From assembly GCA_045654025.1 (NCBI GenBank), contig JAZOMO010000046.1, positions 1 through 61,223 on the forward strand: DNA of 61,223 nucleotides, in the 5' to 3' direction. The first letter of the stretch is position 1; each line of letters starts with the position of its first letter. Positions 25,629 to 34,752 of this stretch are shown one piece after another. This DNA is from Scatosoma sp045654025. GTDB taxonomy: Bacteria; Bacillota; Clostridia; Christensenellales; Borkfalkiaceae. A model generated the notes under the pieces. That model did no database searches, was not told where the DNA came from, and was given only the letters and a program-made list of their open reading frames with translations. Position numbers and translations under genes: made by a program.

Positions 25629-26640
25629 GGAAGGAAGCAGGCACGGGGGAGCGGAAGGTGAGTAGCTCCTTCGTAATCGGGTGCAGAATCGTCAAACAGC
25701 TTGCGTGCAATCCAAGGCGTCCCAACGGGTTTTTCGTATATCCGTACTTATCGTCACCGACGATAGGGTGGCCGACAAGCTGCATATGCACACGGATTTG
25801 GTTCTTTCTACCCGTGTCAATCTCCACGCGCACGAAACTGTATCCATTGCTCTCTTTTTCCACCTTGTACCGAGTAATCGCCTTTTGCCCCGTCGGGTCT
25901 TGGGTGGAATAGACGAGGTTGTTTGCATTCTCTCGAAGATAGGAAATCACGGTGTCCTCTTTCGTTTCAAACGCACCCTCGCAAACCGCCACGTATTCAC
26001 GGGTCTGCACCAGCTCGTTCCATTGCATACGGAGCATGGAATGGAGCTTGATATTCTTTGCAAATAAGAGTACGCCCGACGTTTCCTTGTCGATACGGTG
26101 CAAAATAAAGGGACGGCTGGACTTGTCCTTACTCTGCAAGTATTTGAGTACCTGCGCATATGCGCATTCCGTTTCCTTATCGCTCTCTACGGACAGCAAG
26201 CCTTCCGGCTTGTCTACGGCAATCAGGTCGTCGTCCTCGTAGAGAATTTTCACTTTGGGGGCAGGCAGGGTCTTCTCCGCCTTCCCACGCTTGTTCGCAG
26301 GCGCAGTGGGCTTTCCAGCCTCTTCGCGGACGGATTCACGGGCGATTTTCACCTCGTCGTCCTTCGCCAAGGCAAAGTTAAACTGCGTGATAACACTGCC
26401 GTTTACAAGGACTTGACGGCGGGAAAGCAACGCCTTTACGTTGTTGCGCGAAGTGTTCAGCTTTTTTAACAAAAATTCCAGCAGTTCATCACTGCGTTGC
26501 ACCTTGTGCACGGAAAGATACTGCGTGTGGTTGTTTCTGCCACGACTCTCCGTATGTCCGTAACGGGTGGTGGGCTTTGCCCTCGTTTCCGTCTTTTTCG
26601 TTGTCGTTTTTGTGTATGTTTTTTGTATTTTCATAATCAT
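25594..26640 (-). CDS. RluA-family pseudouridine synthase with N-terminal S4 domain
   Basis: A 348-residue enzyme that turns uridine to pseudouridine in rRNA or tRNA. After a basic Thr/Lys-rich tail, an S4 RNA-binding domain spans about residues 45-105, and the catalytic domain has ILHRIDKETSGVLLFA with the catalytic Asp, then GRKNQIRVHM. The last ten residues (KLTRPEHIRF) and the stop codon lie inside the terminal repeat of the structured element, so the original C terminus has been replaced or fixed by the insertion. The ATG overlaps the stop of the membrane protein gene (TGATG), so the two are coupled. Confidence 0.87.
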   Translation of the reverse strand: MIMKIQKTYTKTTTKKTETRAKPTTRYGHTESRGRNNHTQYLSVHKVQRSDELLEFLLKKLNTSRNNVKALLSRRQVLVNGSVITQFNFALAKDDEVKIARESVREEAGKPTAPANKRGKAEKTLPAPKVKILYEDDDLIAVDKPEGLLSVESDKETECAYAQVLKYLQSKDKSSRPFILHRIDKETSGVLLFAKNIKLHSMLRMQWNELVQTREYVAVCEGAFETKEDTVISYLRENANNLVYSTQDPTGQKAITRYKVEKESNGYSFVRVEIDTGRKNQIRVHMQLVGHPIVGDDKYGYTKNPLGRLGLHASCLTILHPITKELLTFRSPVPASFHKLTRPEHIRF

Positions 26641-27533
26641 CAGGTGTTTGTTTGGTCCTGCTCCACGGTCCCTACATCGTTCTTTTTCTTTTTTGTAAAA
26701 AAAGCTTTTACGCTGTTAAAAATCTGCACAAAACTATTTTTCGTTCCCTTAAAATCAAAAGCAAAGCACATGATTACAGGAATGACAAAGGAGTAAATGA
26801 TGACCCCTGGCAACATCCAAAAGAACGGCCAATATTTCTCTTGTCCCGCAAATTCGCCCCACGGTATCGTCTTCATGAAATCGGGGGTAAACCAGGAAAA
26901 GATAACCGAAACGTTATCTACAGGCCCCCAGATTAAAGAGGGATTATGGTAATTGACATGGAGAATATCTTGACTCCTTAAAGGAACAATCCCCAACTCA
27001 CTTTGTAAAACTTGGTTAAAGATAATAAACATCAGCATTGCGCTAGCGCAAATAGGCATTTTCCACAGCCGTTTAATATCCAACTTATGCAATCCAAGCA
27101 GCATGATTAAGATCGGGACAAGGAAAATGATAAAGTGGCAAATATAAAAACGCCATACATCAAGCGTCCAAACGCTCTGATCGATCGCCACGGTGGGATA
27201 AAGGAAGGATAAAAAGCCGCTCATGATACCCAAAAATACCATATAATCCTTGGCGGTCTTACTCTTACTCATAAATAAGAACGGGAAAAACAATACACTT
27301 GTAGCGCAAACATTGATAAACCAAACCTCGCGCATTCCCGAATCGGGGTCGGTACTGTACGGCAGAAAGGTTAATTTTAAAAAGTGTAAAGCCAAATTAA
27401 AAAATAAAATGGAAAGCAACACAATTTTTTTTGTTTTTTCCTTCCTGTTCCTTAATAAGAAATAAAGTCCTACCGTCACTGCCGCGCCGAGGATGATAAA
27501 AAAGAAATACCAAAAATTAAAAAGTTGAACCAT
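26640..27533 (-). CDS. YwaF-like multi-pass membrane protein
   Basis: A 297-residue integral membrane protein with about seven hydrophobic helices and a charged C-terminal tail (KAFFTKKKKNDVGTV). The pattern of conserved aromatic and Asn/His residues in the loops (HFLKLTFLP, WFINVCATS, YICHFIIF, YHNPSLIWGP) resembles the YwaF/TIGR02206 group, whose function is not known. AGAGGAG lies 7 bases before the ATG. First gene of a two-gene unit with the pseudouridine synthase. Confidence 0.7.
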   Translation of the reverse strand: MVQLFNFWYFFFIILGAAVTVGLYFLLRNRKEKTKKIVLLSILFFNLALHFLKLTFLPYSTDPDSGMREVWFINVCATSVLFFPFLFMSKSKTAKDYMVFLGIMSGFLSFLYPTVAIDQSVWTLDVWRFYICHFIIFLVPILIMLLGLHKLDIKRLWKMPICASAMLMFIIFNQVLQSELGIVPLRSQDILHVNYHNPSLIWGPVDNVSVIFSWFTPDFMKTIPWGEFAGQEKYWPFFWMLPGVIIYSFVIPVIMCFAFDFKGTKNSFVQIFNSVKAFFTKKKKNDVGTVEQDQTNT

Positions 27534-27612
27534 ACAAACTCCTCTTGATTGTTTCGGGAAAAAGCAAATCGCGCAAATTCTTTACAACGATTGCTCATGT
27601 ACTAACTTTTTT

Positions 27613-27641
27613 AGTATACCCACAAAACCTTCTCTTGTCAA
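27613..27641 (-). promoter_or_regulatory. Promoter of the YwaF-RluA unit
   Basis: TTGACA (27636-27641), 17 bases, TATACT (27613-27618). Confidence 0.8.
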
Positions 27642-27650
27642 GCGCTTTTA

Positions 27651-27678
27651 AAAAGCCGCCGTGGTTACGGCGGCTTTT
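27651..27678 (-). terminator. Terminator of the GH28 operon
   Basis: AAAAGCCGCCGT and ACGGCGGCTTTT pair around GGTT, nine bases after the GH28 stop. Confidence 0.9.
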
Positions 27679-27687
27679 TAAGGTTTT

Positions 27688-29094
27688 TTATTGCATTTTC
27701 AAGCCTTGCACGCTGTCGAAGACAAAGTCTTCGCGCTTATCGTCGCGGTAGGTTTCCACCGACACGTTTTCCAAGGTCAAGCCTTCGATGTGTCTAAAAT
27801 AAATCCCCTTTGCCGGCAAAATTCTGCCATAGACGTAAACTTCAGGGTAGTCCTGCGCGTCTTCGGGTACTTCGCGGTTGTAGGTCTGCACACCGCCGTC
27901 CAACTTTAAGTGTACGTTTCTAAGCGTGATATTTTCGAGGACGCTTTCAGGCAAGCCACAAACGTTGCTGGTCATCTGCCAGTCACTCTCTGCCGTGTTG
28001 CCAGAATGGGTGTCGTCAAAGCTCTCTGCTTTGCCGAAAATCCAAGGGTACTGGTAGGTGTCGCCGTCCTTATAGCTAAAGTAGTTCCAAGCCATGATTT
28101 CGTACGGCTCGTAAGGGCCCTCCGCCGTGATATTTTCCAAGGTAATGTTCTTGATTTTACCGATTGCCCTGCCTTCAGGACCACGCATACGTCTGCCGAT
28201 ATGAATGAACAGAGGGGCATTGACGTTTTTCATCTTCACGTTCTTGATATGCACGCCGTCTACGACTGCGCCGTCCACGCTTTCAATCGCAATCCCCGTG
28301 ATACGGGTGTCGCGAATTTCCACGTTCTCGATTTCGATATCCTCGAAACCACCGTTCGTTTCCGTACCGAATTTCAGGGCGGAACAACGGCTCTTGACAC
28401 GGCAATTCCAAACTTTGATATCTTTACAGATATCAATTCTGTTCAAAGTATACGAGGTTTTGAACACGATACCGTCGTCCCCAGTTTCCACGTCGCAATC
28501 GTGAATGCGCACGTGCTTGCTGTTGTCAGGGGAGATACCGTCGATGTATACGCGCAGTTTTAAGCCGTAAATATCCACGTTTCCACAGCCTGCAAAATCC
28601 ACCGCCAAGTCGCTGACGTTCACCATTTCAAGGTTTGCAATTTCGACGTTTTGACACTCTTTCAAGGCAACGCACTTCGGACCTCTGTGCTTGATCGCCT
28701 CGCCGCGCACGCCGTCCTCGTCCCAAACCGAGCGCATATCAATCTTACCGCCGCCCGTAATAGAGACGTTTTCGCAGTTTCTGCCCACAAACATCGAAAG
28801 GTCGAAATAGGTGTGCGAAGCGTCCTGATAAATAGGGTAGTCAATCTCTTCCTGCTGTGCATAATCGTAGAAGTTCAAACTGCCCAAAATCTGCGTATCC
28901 TGCGGGATAACGATATGTACGTTGGATTTGAGGAAAATCGTGCTGAGCACGTACCTGCCTGCCCCAAATTCGACGATACCGCCACCGTTTTCGTGGCAGA
29001 AATCCACCGCTTTTTGCACGGCAACCGTACACAAAGTCTGCCCGTCGGCAACCGCTCCAAATTCCTCAACCTTATAGCGTTTCAATTCTTTCAT
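27688..29094 (-). CDS. Glycoside hydrolase family 28 (polygalacturonase type)
   Basis: A 468-residue right-handed beta-helix enzyme. The GH28 catalytic region is present: DGISPDNSKHV and ETGDDGIVFKT supply the acidic residues, and repeated beta-helix coils such as NVEIRDTRITGIAIE follow. It starts with the usual FGAVADGQT segment of pectin-active beta-helix proteins. No signal peptide, so it would act on oligosaccharides brought into the cell, probably as an exo-enzyme. GGAGGAAGT before the ATG. It is the last gene downstream of the GH63-like gene (24-base gap). Confidence 0.88.
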   Translation of the reverse strand: MKELKRYKVEEFGAVADGQTLCTVAVQKAVDFCHENGGGIVEFGAGRYVLSTIFLKSNVHIVIPQDTQILGSLNFYDYAQQEEIDYPIYQDASHTYFDLSMFVGRNCENVSITGGGKIDMRSVWDEDGVRGEAIKHRGPKCVALKECQNVEIANLEMVNVSDLAVDFAGCGNVDIYGLKLRVYIDGISPDNSKHVRIHDCDVETGDDGIVFKTSYTLNRIDICKDIKVWNCRVKSRCSALKFGTETNGGFEDIEIENVEIRDTRITGIAIESVDGAVVDGVHIKNVKMKNVNAPLFIHIGRRMRGPEGRAIGKIKNITLENITAEGPYEPYEIMAWNYFSYKDGDTYQYPWIFGKAESFDDTHSGNTAESDWQMTSNVCGLPESVLENITLRNVHLKLDGGVQTYNREVPEDAQDYPEVYVYGRILPAKGIYFRHIEGLTLENVSVETYRDDKREDFVFDSVQGLKMQ

Positions 29095-29118
29095 ACTTCC
29101 TCCAAACGAAGTTTTTTC

Positions 29119-30783
29119 TTACAGTCCAACCTTGCTAATCATCAGCAAGGTAAAGCAAGCCGACCAGTTATAGTCGGTGATTGCGTGCACGTGGGTGCGG
29201 TAGTCAATCTTTTCAGGCTGTTCGCCCTTTCTCTTTAAGCGGAACGGACAGATTTCGTCGTCCGCATCATAGAATTCAAAGATATTGCCCGTCTGTTCGT
29301 ACCATTTTTGTACCGAGCTAAGGGTGCGACAACGCAGTTCTTCCGCGAGTTCCGCATAGCCATACGTCTTCAACCCAAGCATAATAAAGTAGTTGATGTT
29401 GAGCCACGAACAACCGCGCCACATATCAATATCGTAAATTTCGCTGTTTCTTGGAATGGTGGGCACGGGAAGCTTCGTCCAGAAGCGTTCTTCGTCCAAA
29501 AGAACCTTCACCATTCTGTCTGCGTACTCCTGCGGGCAGATGCCTGCAAACATGGGCAGGAAGGAAGTCGGGGTAGCCACCCTCGTCAGCTCACCGCTGA
29601 ACAGTCGGTCGCAATAGAAATCGTCCTCTTCGCTCCACAACAGTTCGTTGATTTTGTTTTTCACATTTTCGTATACGCCTGCGAAATAGCTTGCATTTTC
29701 GTTGTCGCCGATCGCCTCGTAGATCTTCGCAAGGTACTTTGCATCGTGGCAGAGCCATACGGAAAAGTCAATGGCATCCATCTCGATATCGAAGTCGAAA
29801 CGAGGGCAGTTATCCAGCCCCGATTCACCACATTTACATTCGGTGTAGTCGGGTTCAGTGAACCATTCCAACAGTCCGTTGCCGTTATTATCACGGTTTT
29901 TCATCGTCCAACGCAGGAATTTGTCCAGGGCAGGTACGCATTCACGCAAAAATTCCTTGTCATTCGTCTTTTCGTAAATCGCCCAAGTCGCCCACGCCAA
30001 AACCTGAGGTTGGGTGATTTCAGAAAGGAAGCCCTGAGGGTCCATCATATGCGCGATAAAGCCGTCTTCACGCTCCATAACGAGGACGGAGCGAATACAG
30101 TTTTTCGCCATCTCCGCATCGTATTGCAGGAAGGACATCGCATGGAATGCCGAATCCCACAGCCACATAAAGCGGTGAGGCACTCTGTCGGGCGTCGTCC
30201 AAGGGCAAGGGATTTTCCCCTCGGGAGAATAGATGTTCTCCTTGTTAATCGAAAGGCACTTATAGTACAGCTGTTCGTACCGTTCGTCGGGGCACTTCGG
30301 CAGGTTTTCGAAGTACGCATAGCGCTGCGTCTTCACAGCTTCCATTTCTTCGTCCGTCCAAAGTTTCCCAACCTTCACGCCGTAGGAGAAGGTAAAACGA
30401 TAGCCGTCCTTTTCTTCGCGTACGGTGAGGTAGAACAGCTTGCCGTCCGCATTTTGTAAGCATTGCGTATCGCCGTCCGTCGTAATTTCGCCCTTCTTTT
30501 CGGAATAAACGATCGGCTTTGCGGAGGATTTCCCCACAACCGTCCGTCTATCAACCATCGCCACAAAGCAATCTTCGCCGTCCAGCATATCCCCTGAAAC
30601 CGCAGAAAACTTCGCGCCATCCGCAAGGGGCAGACGAAGGGTGACCGCATCGTCAAATTGGAAACGAAGGGTGACGGGCCCCTCCAGCATCATTGCAACA
30701 AAGTCGTCGTTGCGGGAGGTTTCGCCGTCTAAGCCACTAAAGCAAAAGAGTTGCCCGTAGTTGTAATGGTTGTGCATTTTCAT
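29119..30783 (-). CDS. GH63-like (alpha/alpha)6-barrel glycosidase
   Basis: A 554-residue protein with an N-terminal beta domain (about 1-165) and an all-helical barrel. Motifs typical of GH63/MGH1/trehalase-like enzymes are present: FMWLWDSAFHAM, FIAHMMDP, GESGLDNCPRF and DMWRGCSWLNINYF. The family cleaves alpha-glucosides, alpha-mannosides or mannosylglycerate; the exact substrate is open. No signal peptide. The start at 30783 is a choice between two nearby Met codons; AAAGGAG is about 13 bases upstream, rather far. It forms a unit with the GH28 gene. Confidence 0.75.
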   Translation of the reverse strand: MKMHNHYNYGQLFCFSGLDGETSRNDDFVAMMLEGPVTLRFQFDDAVTLRLPLADGAKFSAVSGDMLDGEDCFVAMVDRRTVVGKSSAKPIVYSEKKGEITTDGDTQCLQNADGKLFYLTVREEKDGYRFTFSYGVKVGKLWTDEEMEAVKTQRYAYFENLPKCPDERYEQLYYKCLSINKENIYSPEGKIPCPWTTPDRVPHRFMWLWDSAFHAMSFLQYDAEMAKNCIRSVLVMEREDGFIAHMMDPQGFLSEITQPQVLAWATWAIYEKTNDKEFLRECVPALDKFLRWTMKNRDNNGNGLLEWFTEPDYTECKCGESGLDNCPRFDFDIEMDAIDFSVWLCHDAKYLAKIYEAIGDNENASYFAGVYENVKNKINELLWSEEDDFYCDRLFSGELTRVATPTSFLPMFAGICPQEYADRMVKVLLDEERFWTKLPVPTIPRNSEIYDIDMWRGCSWLNINYFIMLGLKTYGYAELAEELRCRTLSSVQKWYEQTGNIFEFYDADDEICPFRLKRKGEQPEKIDYRTHVHAITDYNWSACFTLLMISKVGL

Positions 30784-30848
30784 GATTTTTATAAAGCTCC
30801 TTTTCGTCCGTAGCAATCAGAGTATCCGTTGCCTGTTTTACCTAATAC

Positions 30849-30877
30849 ATTATACCACGCCCACGCGTATAAGTCAA
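30849..30877 (-). promoter_or_regulatory. Promoter of the GH63-like - GH28 operon
   Basis: TTGACT (30872-30877), 17 bases, TATAAT (30849-30854). Just upstream lie an ACAAATTTGT palindrome (about 30901-30910) and an ACAATG...CATTGT inverted pair (about 30917-30942), which are candidate operator sequences. Confidence 0.7.
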
Positions 30878-30991
30878 TAGTAGAACCACCACAAATATCA
30901 CAAATTTGTTTTTTACAATGCGATTGCAACGCCAACATTGTCAAACACGTTAAGTGGGATATGGTAAAAATCCGTCGTGGTAGAAGTAAAC

Positions 30992-31071
30992 AAAAAAATA
31001 AAGGATAACAACAGGTGTTATCCTTTAACGTGAGTAGACTTATATGTCTGGTCGGAATTTCCCGACTTCAC
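30992..31071 (-). ncRNA. Candidate small RNA, about 80 nt
   Basis: A near-consensus promoter at 31078-31106 predicts a transcript starting near 31071. It would fold into GTCGG/CCGAC and AGAC/GTCT stem-loops and end in a perfect 11-bp stem (AAAGGATAACA with TGTTATCCTTT, 31000-31026) followed by TATTTTTTT. There is no reading frame. The hairpin could instead be only the terminator of the GH92 gene. No known RNA family is recognised. Confidence 0.5.
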
Positions 31072-31077
31072 GATATT

Positions 31078-31106
31078 ATTATATGCAATTAAGACAGAAA
31101 AGTCAA
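31078..31106 (-). promoter_or_regulatory. Promoter between the GH92 stop and a terminator
   Basis: TTGACT (31101-31106), 17 bases, TATAAT (31078-31083), placed 47 bases after the GH92 stop and reading into a terminator 50 bases away. Confidence 0.65.
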
Positions 31107-31152
31107 TACTTTTTACGGAAAAAACTTGCAATGGTATTGCTTTTAATCTCGA

Positions 31153-33186
31153 TTAGAAAAACACAATCTCTCCACCCTGCAACAATTCCTGCACGGGAAT
31201 CGTGTAGCCGTCGATAGGCTTTCCGTTCAACAGTACGCCTTCCACTTTTTCGCCACTGAGCTTGGAAAGAATGGTCAGGGTGCGACCGTTCGACAAATGC
31301 AAGGTCGCTTTTTTCGCTTTCGGATAGCCCACGAATACACGCGGTTGACCGCTAATCGGGAACAACCCAAGGAAATTCCACAGATAGCAAGCAGACAAAC
31401 CGCCGCTGTCGTTGTTCCCCGGCAAGCCGTCGCGACCCGTTCTAAAGCACGACGAAGTACATTCCTTCATAATCGTAATCAGCTTGTCGTATCTGCCGAC
31501 GTAGTGATAGAAATAGGGGGTTTCCATATCCGTTTCGTTGTTAAAGCCTTCAAAACGGTCGTCTTGACAGCCACTCTCGTCAAAGGCGAAGAACAAGTCC
31601 GCCTGCTTTTCCAGCTGTTCCTTGCCACCACTCAAAGCAATACGCTTTTGCACGTCGCTTACGAATCGGAAGGAATAGTTCCAGTGGTTGCCCTCGTAGT
31701 AAGGGTATTCTCTCTTCAACAAGCCGTCCGCCCCAAACGCTTCCGTCCAGTAGCTTGCAATCCCCGAAAGGTATTCGTAATCGGCCGTTCTTCCCAGCTC
31801 CTTCGCCGCCGCCGCAAACACCTCTGCAATCAAGGTGCAATCGAGCAGTTTCGTGGTTTTTTCAAACGTTCCGTCCGCAATTTCTTGTTCGTATTGCGCA
31901 ATTTCCGATTTCACGACGGAGAACAGCTCGTCAATTTCCTCGTTTTCCACCAAACCCTGCGCGTACGCATCGTACAAAACGTAGCACCCAAGACAACAAG
32001 CCTGTGTGGATTCGATATTCATATTCGAGGAGAGCATAAACGCGTTGAACAGCTTGCCCTTTTCCTTGCCGTAACGGAGCAACGTCTTGACAATCCCACG
32101 ACCGACGTCCGCGTGCAAAGCAAACAGCATAGGCATCTGCGTTTTATACACGTCCCAAAGGGTGGCAAAGTCCAAATAGCAGGTTTCCTCTTCCTCCCAC
32201 AAGAAGCTTTCCCCCTTCCATCCGCAGGGTTTAATCAGGGTATGGTAGTAGTTGGAATAGAAAATTTCCCTATCCTCGTCCGATACGCCTTCCAGCTCGA
32301 TAGTGGAGAGGCGCTGAGCCCAAGCGCTTTGCGCTTGTTCTTTTGTTTCGTCAAAGTCAGAAGCCTCGGCAACCGCCTTGATTGCCTTTTCTTCGCTGAC
32401 CAAGGAGTAGCCAACCTTCACCACTGCGCTATCGCTATCCGTTTCAAACAGACAGCCGAAGGACTGTTCCGTCTTATCGAGGTGTAAACTGTTTTCGGCA
32501 ACCGTCTTCTTATCCAACCAAAGCGATGCCTTGCCTTCGCAGGCGATACAGTAATACAATTTCACGCCCTGCACAACGATATAGCCGACGACTTTGCCGT
32601 CTGCGATACGCATTTCACTTTCCTTCGAATAGGCATAAACACGCTCATCCCAAGGCTGTTTTAAGCCGTCGTTGGAAATATCTACGGCAAGTTTAAGGGG
32701 CGCACCGTCCAGCGAAGTGTACCGATGCAAAGCTACGCTTTGACCAACCGTCACCTCAGCGCGGACGTTGTCCTCTTGCAATCTGCAGGTATAGTAGCCG
32801 GGGGTGGCGCACTCCTTATCGATATCCTTGAGGGTATGTATGTCGGCAAGCTCGCCCTTGAAGGGCACGACAACGAGATAGTTGTAATAAAAGCCGAACG
32901 CGCCGCTGCCGCTGTGCGTGAAGTGCGAAAAGCCGATCAGCTTGTTCCCCTTGAAAAATTCACCGGGGATTTCCCCACCGTTGCGGGTGAAATTGCCATA
33001 ACCCGACGAATAGCCGCCGCTGTACGGCGAACAAGCCACGTTGCCAAACGGCAAGCAAGCGGAAGGCGAAGCGTTCCCCGCCTTACCTTTCAATAAGTTC
33101 CATTTCGAATATAAAGTCCCTTCCTGCGGTTTCGTGCTGCCACGAGTTCCCTGAAAGACGTTTACACTTTTTAAGATTTTCGACAT
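31153..33186 (-). CDS. Glycoside hydrolase family 92 (alpha-mannosidase type)
   Basis: A 677-residue GH92 enzyme, a calcium-dependent exo-alpha-mannosidase family active on alpha-1,2/1,3-mannosides. An N-terminal beta domain (NVACSPYSGGYSSGYG, HFTHSGSGAFG) is followed by the helical barrel with FNNETDMETPYFYHY and the signature GLPGNNDSGGLSACYLWN. The start lies behind GGAGGAGAAC. There is no signal peptide, although most GH92 enzymes are exported. Its products would be mannose, which the isomerase/kinase at 6675 could use. Confidence 0.9.
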   Translation of the reverse strand: MSKILKSVNVFQGTRGSTKPQEGTLYSKWNLLKGKAGNASPSACLPFGNVACSPYSGGYSSGYGNFTRNGGEIPGEFFKGNKLIGFSHFTHSGSGAFGFYYNYLVVVPFKGELADIHTLKDIDKECATPGYYTCRLQEDNVRAEVTVGQSVALHRYTSLDGAPLKLAVDISNDGLKQPWDERVYAYSKESEMRIADGKVVGYIVVQGVKLYYCIACEGKASLWLDKKTVAENSLHLDKTEQSFGCLFETDSDSAVVKVGYSLVSEEKAIKAVAEASDFDETKEQAQSAWAQRLSTIELEGVSDEDREIFYSNYYHTLIKPCGWKGESFLWEEEETCYLDFATLWDVYKTQMPMLFALHADVGRGIVKTLLRYGKEKGKLFNAFMLSSNMNIESTQACCLGCYVLYDAYAQGLVENEEIDELFSVVKSEIAQYEQEIADGTFEKTTKLLDCTLIAEVFAAAAKELGRTADYEYLSGIASYWTEAFGADGLLKREYPYYEGNHWNYSFRFVSDVQKRIALSGGKEQLEKQADLFFAFDESGCQDDRFEGFNNETDMETPYFYHYVGRYDKLITIMKECTSSCFRTGRDGLPGNNDSGGLSACYLWNFLGLFPISGQPRVFVGYPKAKKATLHLSNGRTLTILSKLSGEKVEGVLLNGKPIDGYTIPVQELLQGGEIVFF

Positions 33187-33206
33187 CGTTCTCCTCCGTT
33201 ATGCTT

Positions 33207-33230
33207 GCGGCGCTAGGCGCCAAGCTACGC
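33207..33230 (-). promoter_or_regulatory. Hairpin in the GH92 leader
   Basis: GCGGCGC and GCGCC-AGC type arms around CTA form a GC-rich hairpin between the promoter and the ribosome site; no T run follows, so it is not a terminator and may affect mRNA stability. Confidence 0.4.
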
Positions 33231-33273
33231 CTTGTCTTCAGCGCGTTTTTCGCCCTACAACAAGGTTTTATTC

Positions 33274-33302
33274 ATTATACCACACGATTTACGGAAAGTA
33301 AA
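33274..33302 (-). promoter_or_regulatory. Promoter of the GH92 gene
   Basis: TTTACT (33297-33302), 17 bases, TATAAT (33274-33279). The leader is about 80 bases. Confidence 0.75.
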
Positions 33303-33343
33303 GACATTTTTTTATAAAACCTCCCCAAAAAAAGAGAAAACTG

Positions 33344-33372
33344 TTGAAGTTTCTATGAAAATATGATATAGT
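33344..33372 (+). promoter_or_regulatory. Promoter of the 70-aa membrane protein
   Basis: TTGAAG (33344-33349), 17 bases, TATAGT (33367-33372). Confidence 0.65.
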
Positions 33373-33412
33373 TGTGTCAATAAATAAGAATTTGACAAAG
33401 AGGCGTGATTCT

Positions 33413-33625
33413 ATGAAAAAGTTGAGTTATTTATTCACAGCACTTGCGATGATTCTATCCAACGTTATGTGTTTCGTAGTTGCCTATGCATATCGTGGCA
33501 TGCTTTGTGGCATCGAACACAGTGGTTATAGCGCTCCTGCAAGCATAGCATTCCTCTATGCCATCCCGTTTGCGGCAGGCATTGTTGTGTGTGTAATCTT
33601 GGCAGTTAGATTCCGCAGGAAGTAA
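33413..33625 (+). CDS. Small two-helix membrane protein, 70 aa
   Basis: The ATG at 33413 lies behind AAGAGGCG and the frame codes for 70 residues. Two hydrophobic helices (YLFTALAMILSNVMCFVVAY and FLYAIPFAAGIVVCVILAV) are joined by a loop with MLCGIEHSGYSAPAS and end in a basic tail RFRRK. The loop looks constrained, which suggests a real conserved protein, but I do not recognise a function. It has its own promoter. The IS30 element begins about 30 bases after the stop, so its terminator may have been lost. Confidence 0.65.
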   Translation: MKKLSYLFTALAMILSNVMCFVVAYAYRGMLCGIEHSGYSAPASIAFLYAIPFAAGIVVCVILAVRFRRK

Positions 33626-33656
33626 ACCCATTCCAGTTTCTTAAGGATAACAGTAC

Positions 33657-34742
33657 GGTGATTTGTCAAACTAAGTGCAACACTTTTTAAGAAAAAGTTC
33701 AAATAAATCTATTGGTTTTTGGAAATTTAATACCTTTTTCGGTCTGGCGTTAATTAACGCCAGATTTTTTTCAAGCGTTTTCGGGGAAACACGAGAAAGA
33801 TTATGTCCTTTGGGATAGAATTCCCGTAAAAGTCCGTTTAGATTCTCGTTTGTTCCTTTTTGCCAAGCACAATATGGATCGGCAAAGTACATTTGGCAAT
33901 TCAACGCACTTTCTATTTCTCGCCAGTTAGCAAACTCCGAGCCACGGTCACAAGTAATTGTTTTTACTGCTCCTTTCGGCAGTTGAGATAATGCTGCAAT
34001 AACCGCTTTTGCAAGCGTACTACCTTTCCTGTCGGGTATCTTTATGGCTATGTAAAAACGAGTTTTTCTTTCCGCAAGGGTGGCAAAACAAGTGCTTGTT
34101 TTGCCACGCCCCGAAACTACCGTATCCGCTTCCCAATGTCCAAATTCTTTACGTTTATATACGCTTTTACCCCTTTTTCTTATTGATTTACCGGTGGTAA
34201 ATCGCCCGCCATTTCCAAGTCTTTTACGCGTTTTCCCTTTCTTTCTCAATACTTTGAGATTGCCTTTTGCAACGTAGCCTTCATACAACCAACGGTATAT
34301 CGTTTTATGACAAGGCATTTTTAATTCACAGGGGGTATTTGCGATTTGTTCAGGTGACCACGTTGCTTGTAGCTTTTCCGTGATATATTCAACGACTTGT
34401 TCATTTCCAAACATACCACGATGACAAAAACGACGTCTGAATAAATATTTTTTATGTGCAGTGTGGGGATAGTAGGTGTTGTATTCGTATCTACTTGTAT
34501 AGTTTCTTGCAATCTCGCGCGAGATTGAGCTGGGGCTACGCCCTAAAAGTTTTGCAATTTTGCGAAAACTTAGTCCTTCCATATAGTATTTTCGTAGACA
34601 AGTTCTTTCTTCTATGGTAAAATGATGGTAGCAGTTCATATATTTCTCCTTGTTATTTTTTGTTGTGGTAAACTTATTATAACATAGATTTATATGAACT
34701 GTCTTTTTTTGTCAGGTGTTGCACTTGATAGTATAATTCACC
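33657..34742. mobile_element. IS30-family insertion sequence, about 1.09 kb
   Basis: An intact transposase is framed by imperfect inverted ends that share GGTGA at the tips and the core AAGTGCAACAC (left 33674-33684; right, as reverse complement, near 34716-34726). Length fits IS30. No clear target duplication could be read. The exact tips are uncertain by a few bases. Confidence 0.8.
33671..34639 (-). CDS. IS30-family transposase
   Basis: A 322-residue DDE transposase of usual length. An N-terminal HTH (ERTCLRKYYMEGLSFRKIAK) is followed by a second helical DNA-binding part and the catalytic core with Asp172 in HWEADTV, Asp231 in TCDRGSEF and Glu265 in GTNENLNG. All three catalytic residues are present, so it may be active. 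AAGGAG lies 8 bases before the ATG. Confidence 0.93.
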   Translation of the reverse strand: MNCYHHFTIEERTCLRKYYMEGLSFRKIAKLLGRSPSSISREIARNYTSRYEYNTYYPHTAHKKYLFRRRFCHRGMFGNEQVVEYITEKLQATWSPEQIANTPCELKMPCHKTIYRWLYEGYVAKGNLKVLRKKGKTRKRLGNGGRFTTGKSIRKRGKSVYKRKEFGHWEADTVVSGRGKTSTCFATLAERKTRFYIAIKIPDRKGSTLAKAVIAALSQLPKGAVKTITCDRGSEFANWREIESALNCQMYFADPYCAWQKGTNENLNGLLREFYPKGHNLSRVSPKTLEKNLALINARPKKVLNFQKPIDLFELFLKKCCT

Positions 34743-34752
34743 ATGTAGAATA

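Noticed and set aside
29308..30459. 383-codon open frame on the plus strand
   Set aside because: Antisense to the GH63-like gene, Arg/Val/Phe-rich shadow sequence.
31297..32487. 396-codon open frame on the plus strand
   Set aside because: Antisense to GH92; no family features.
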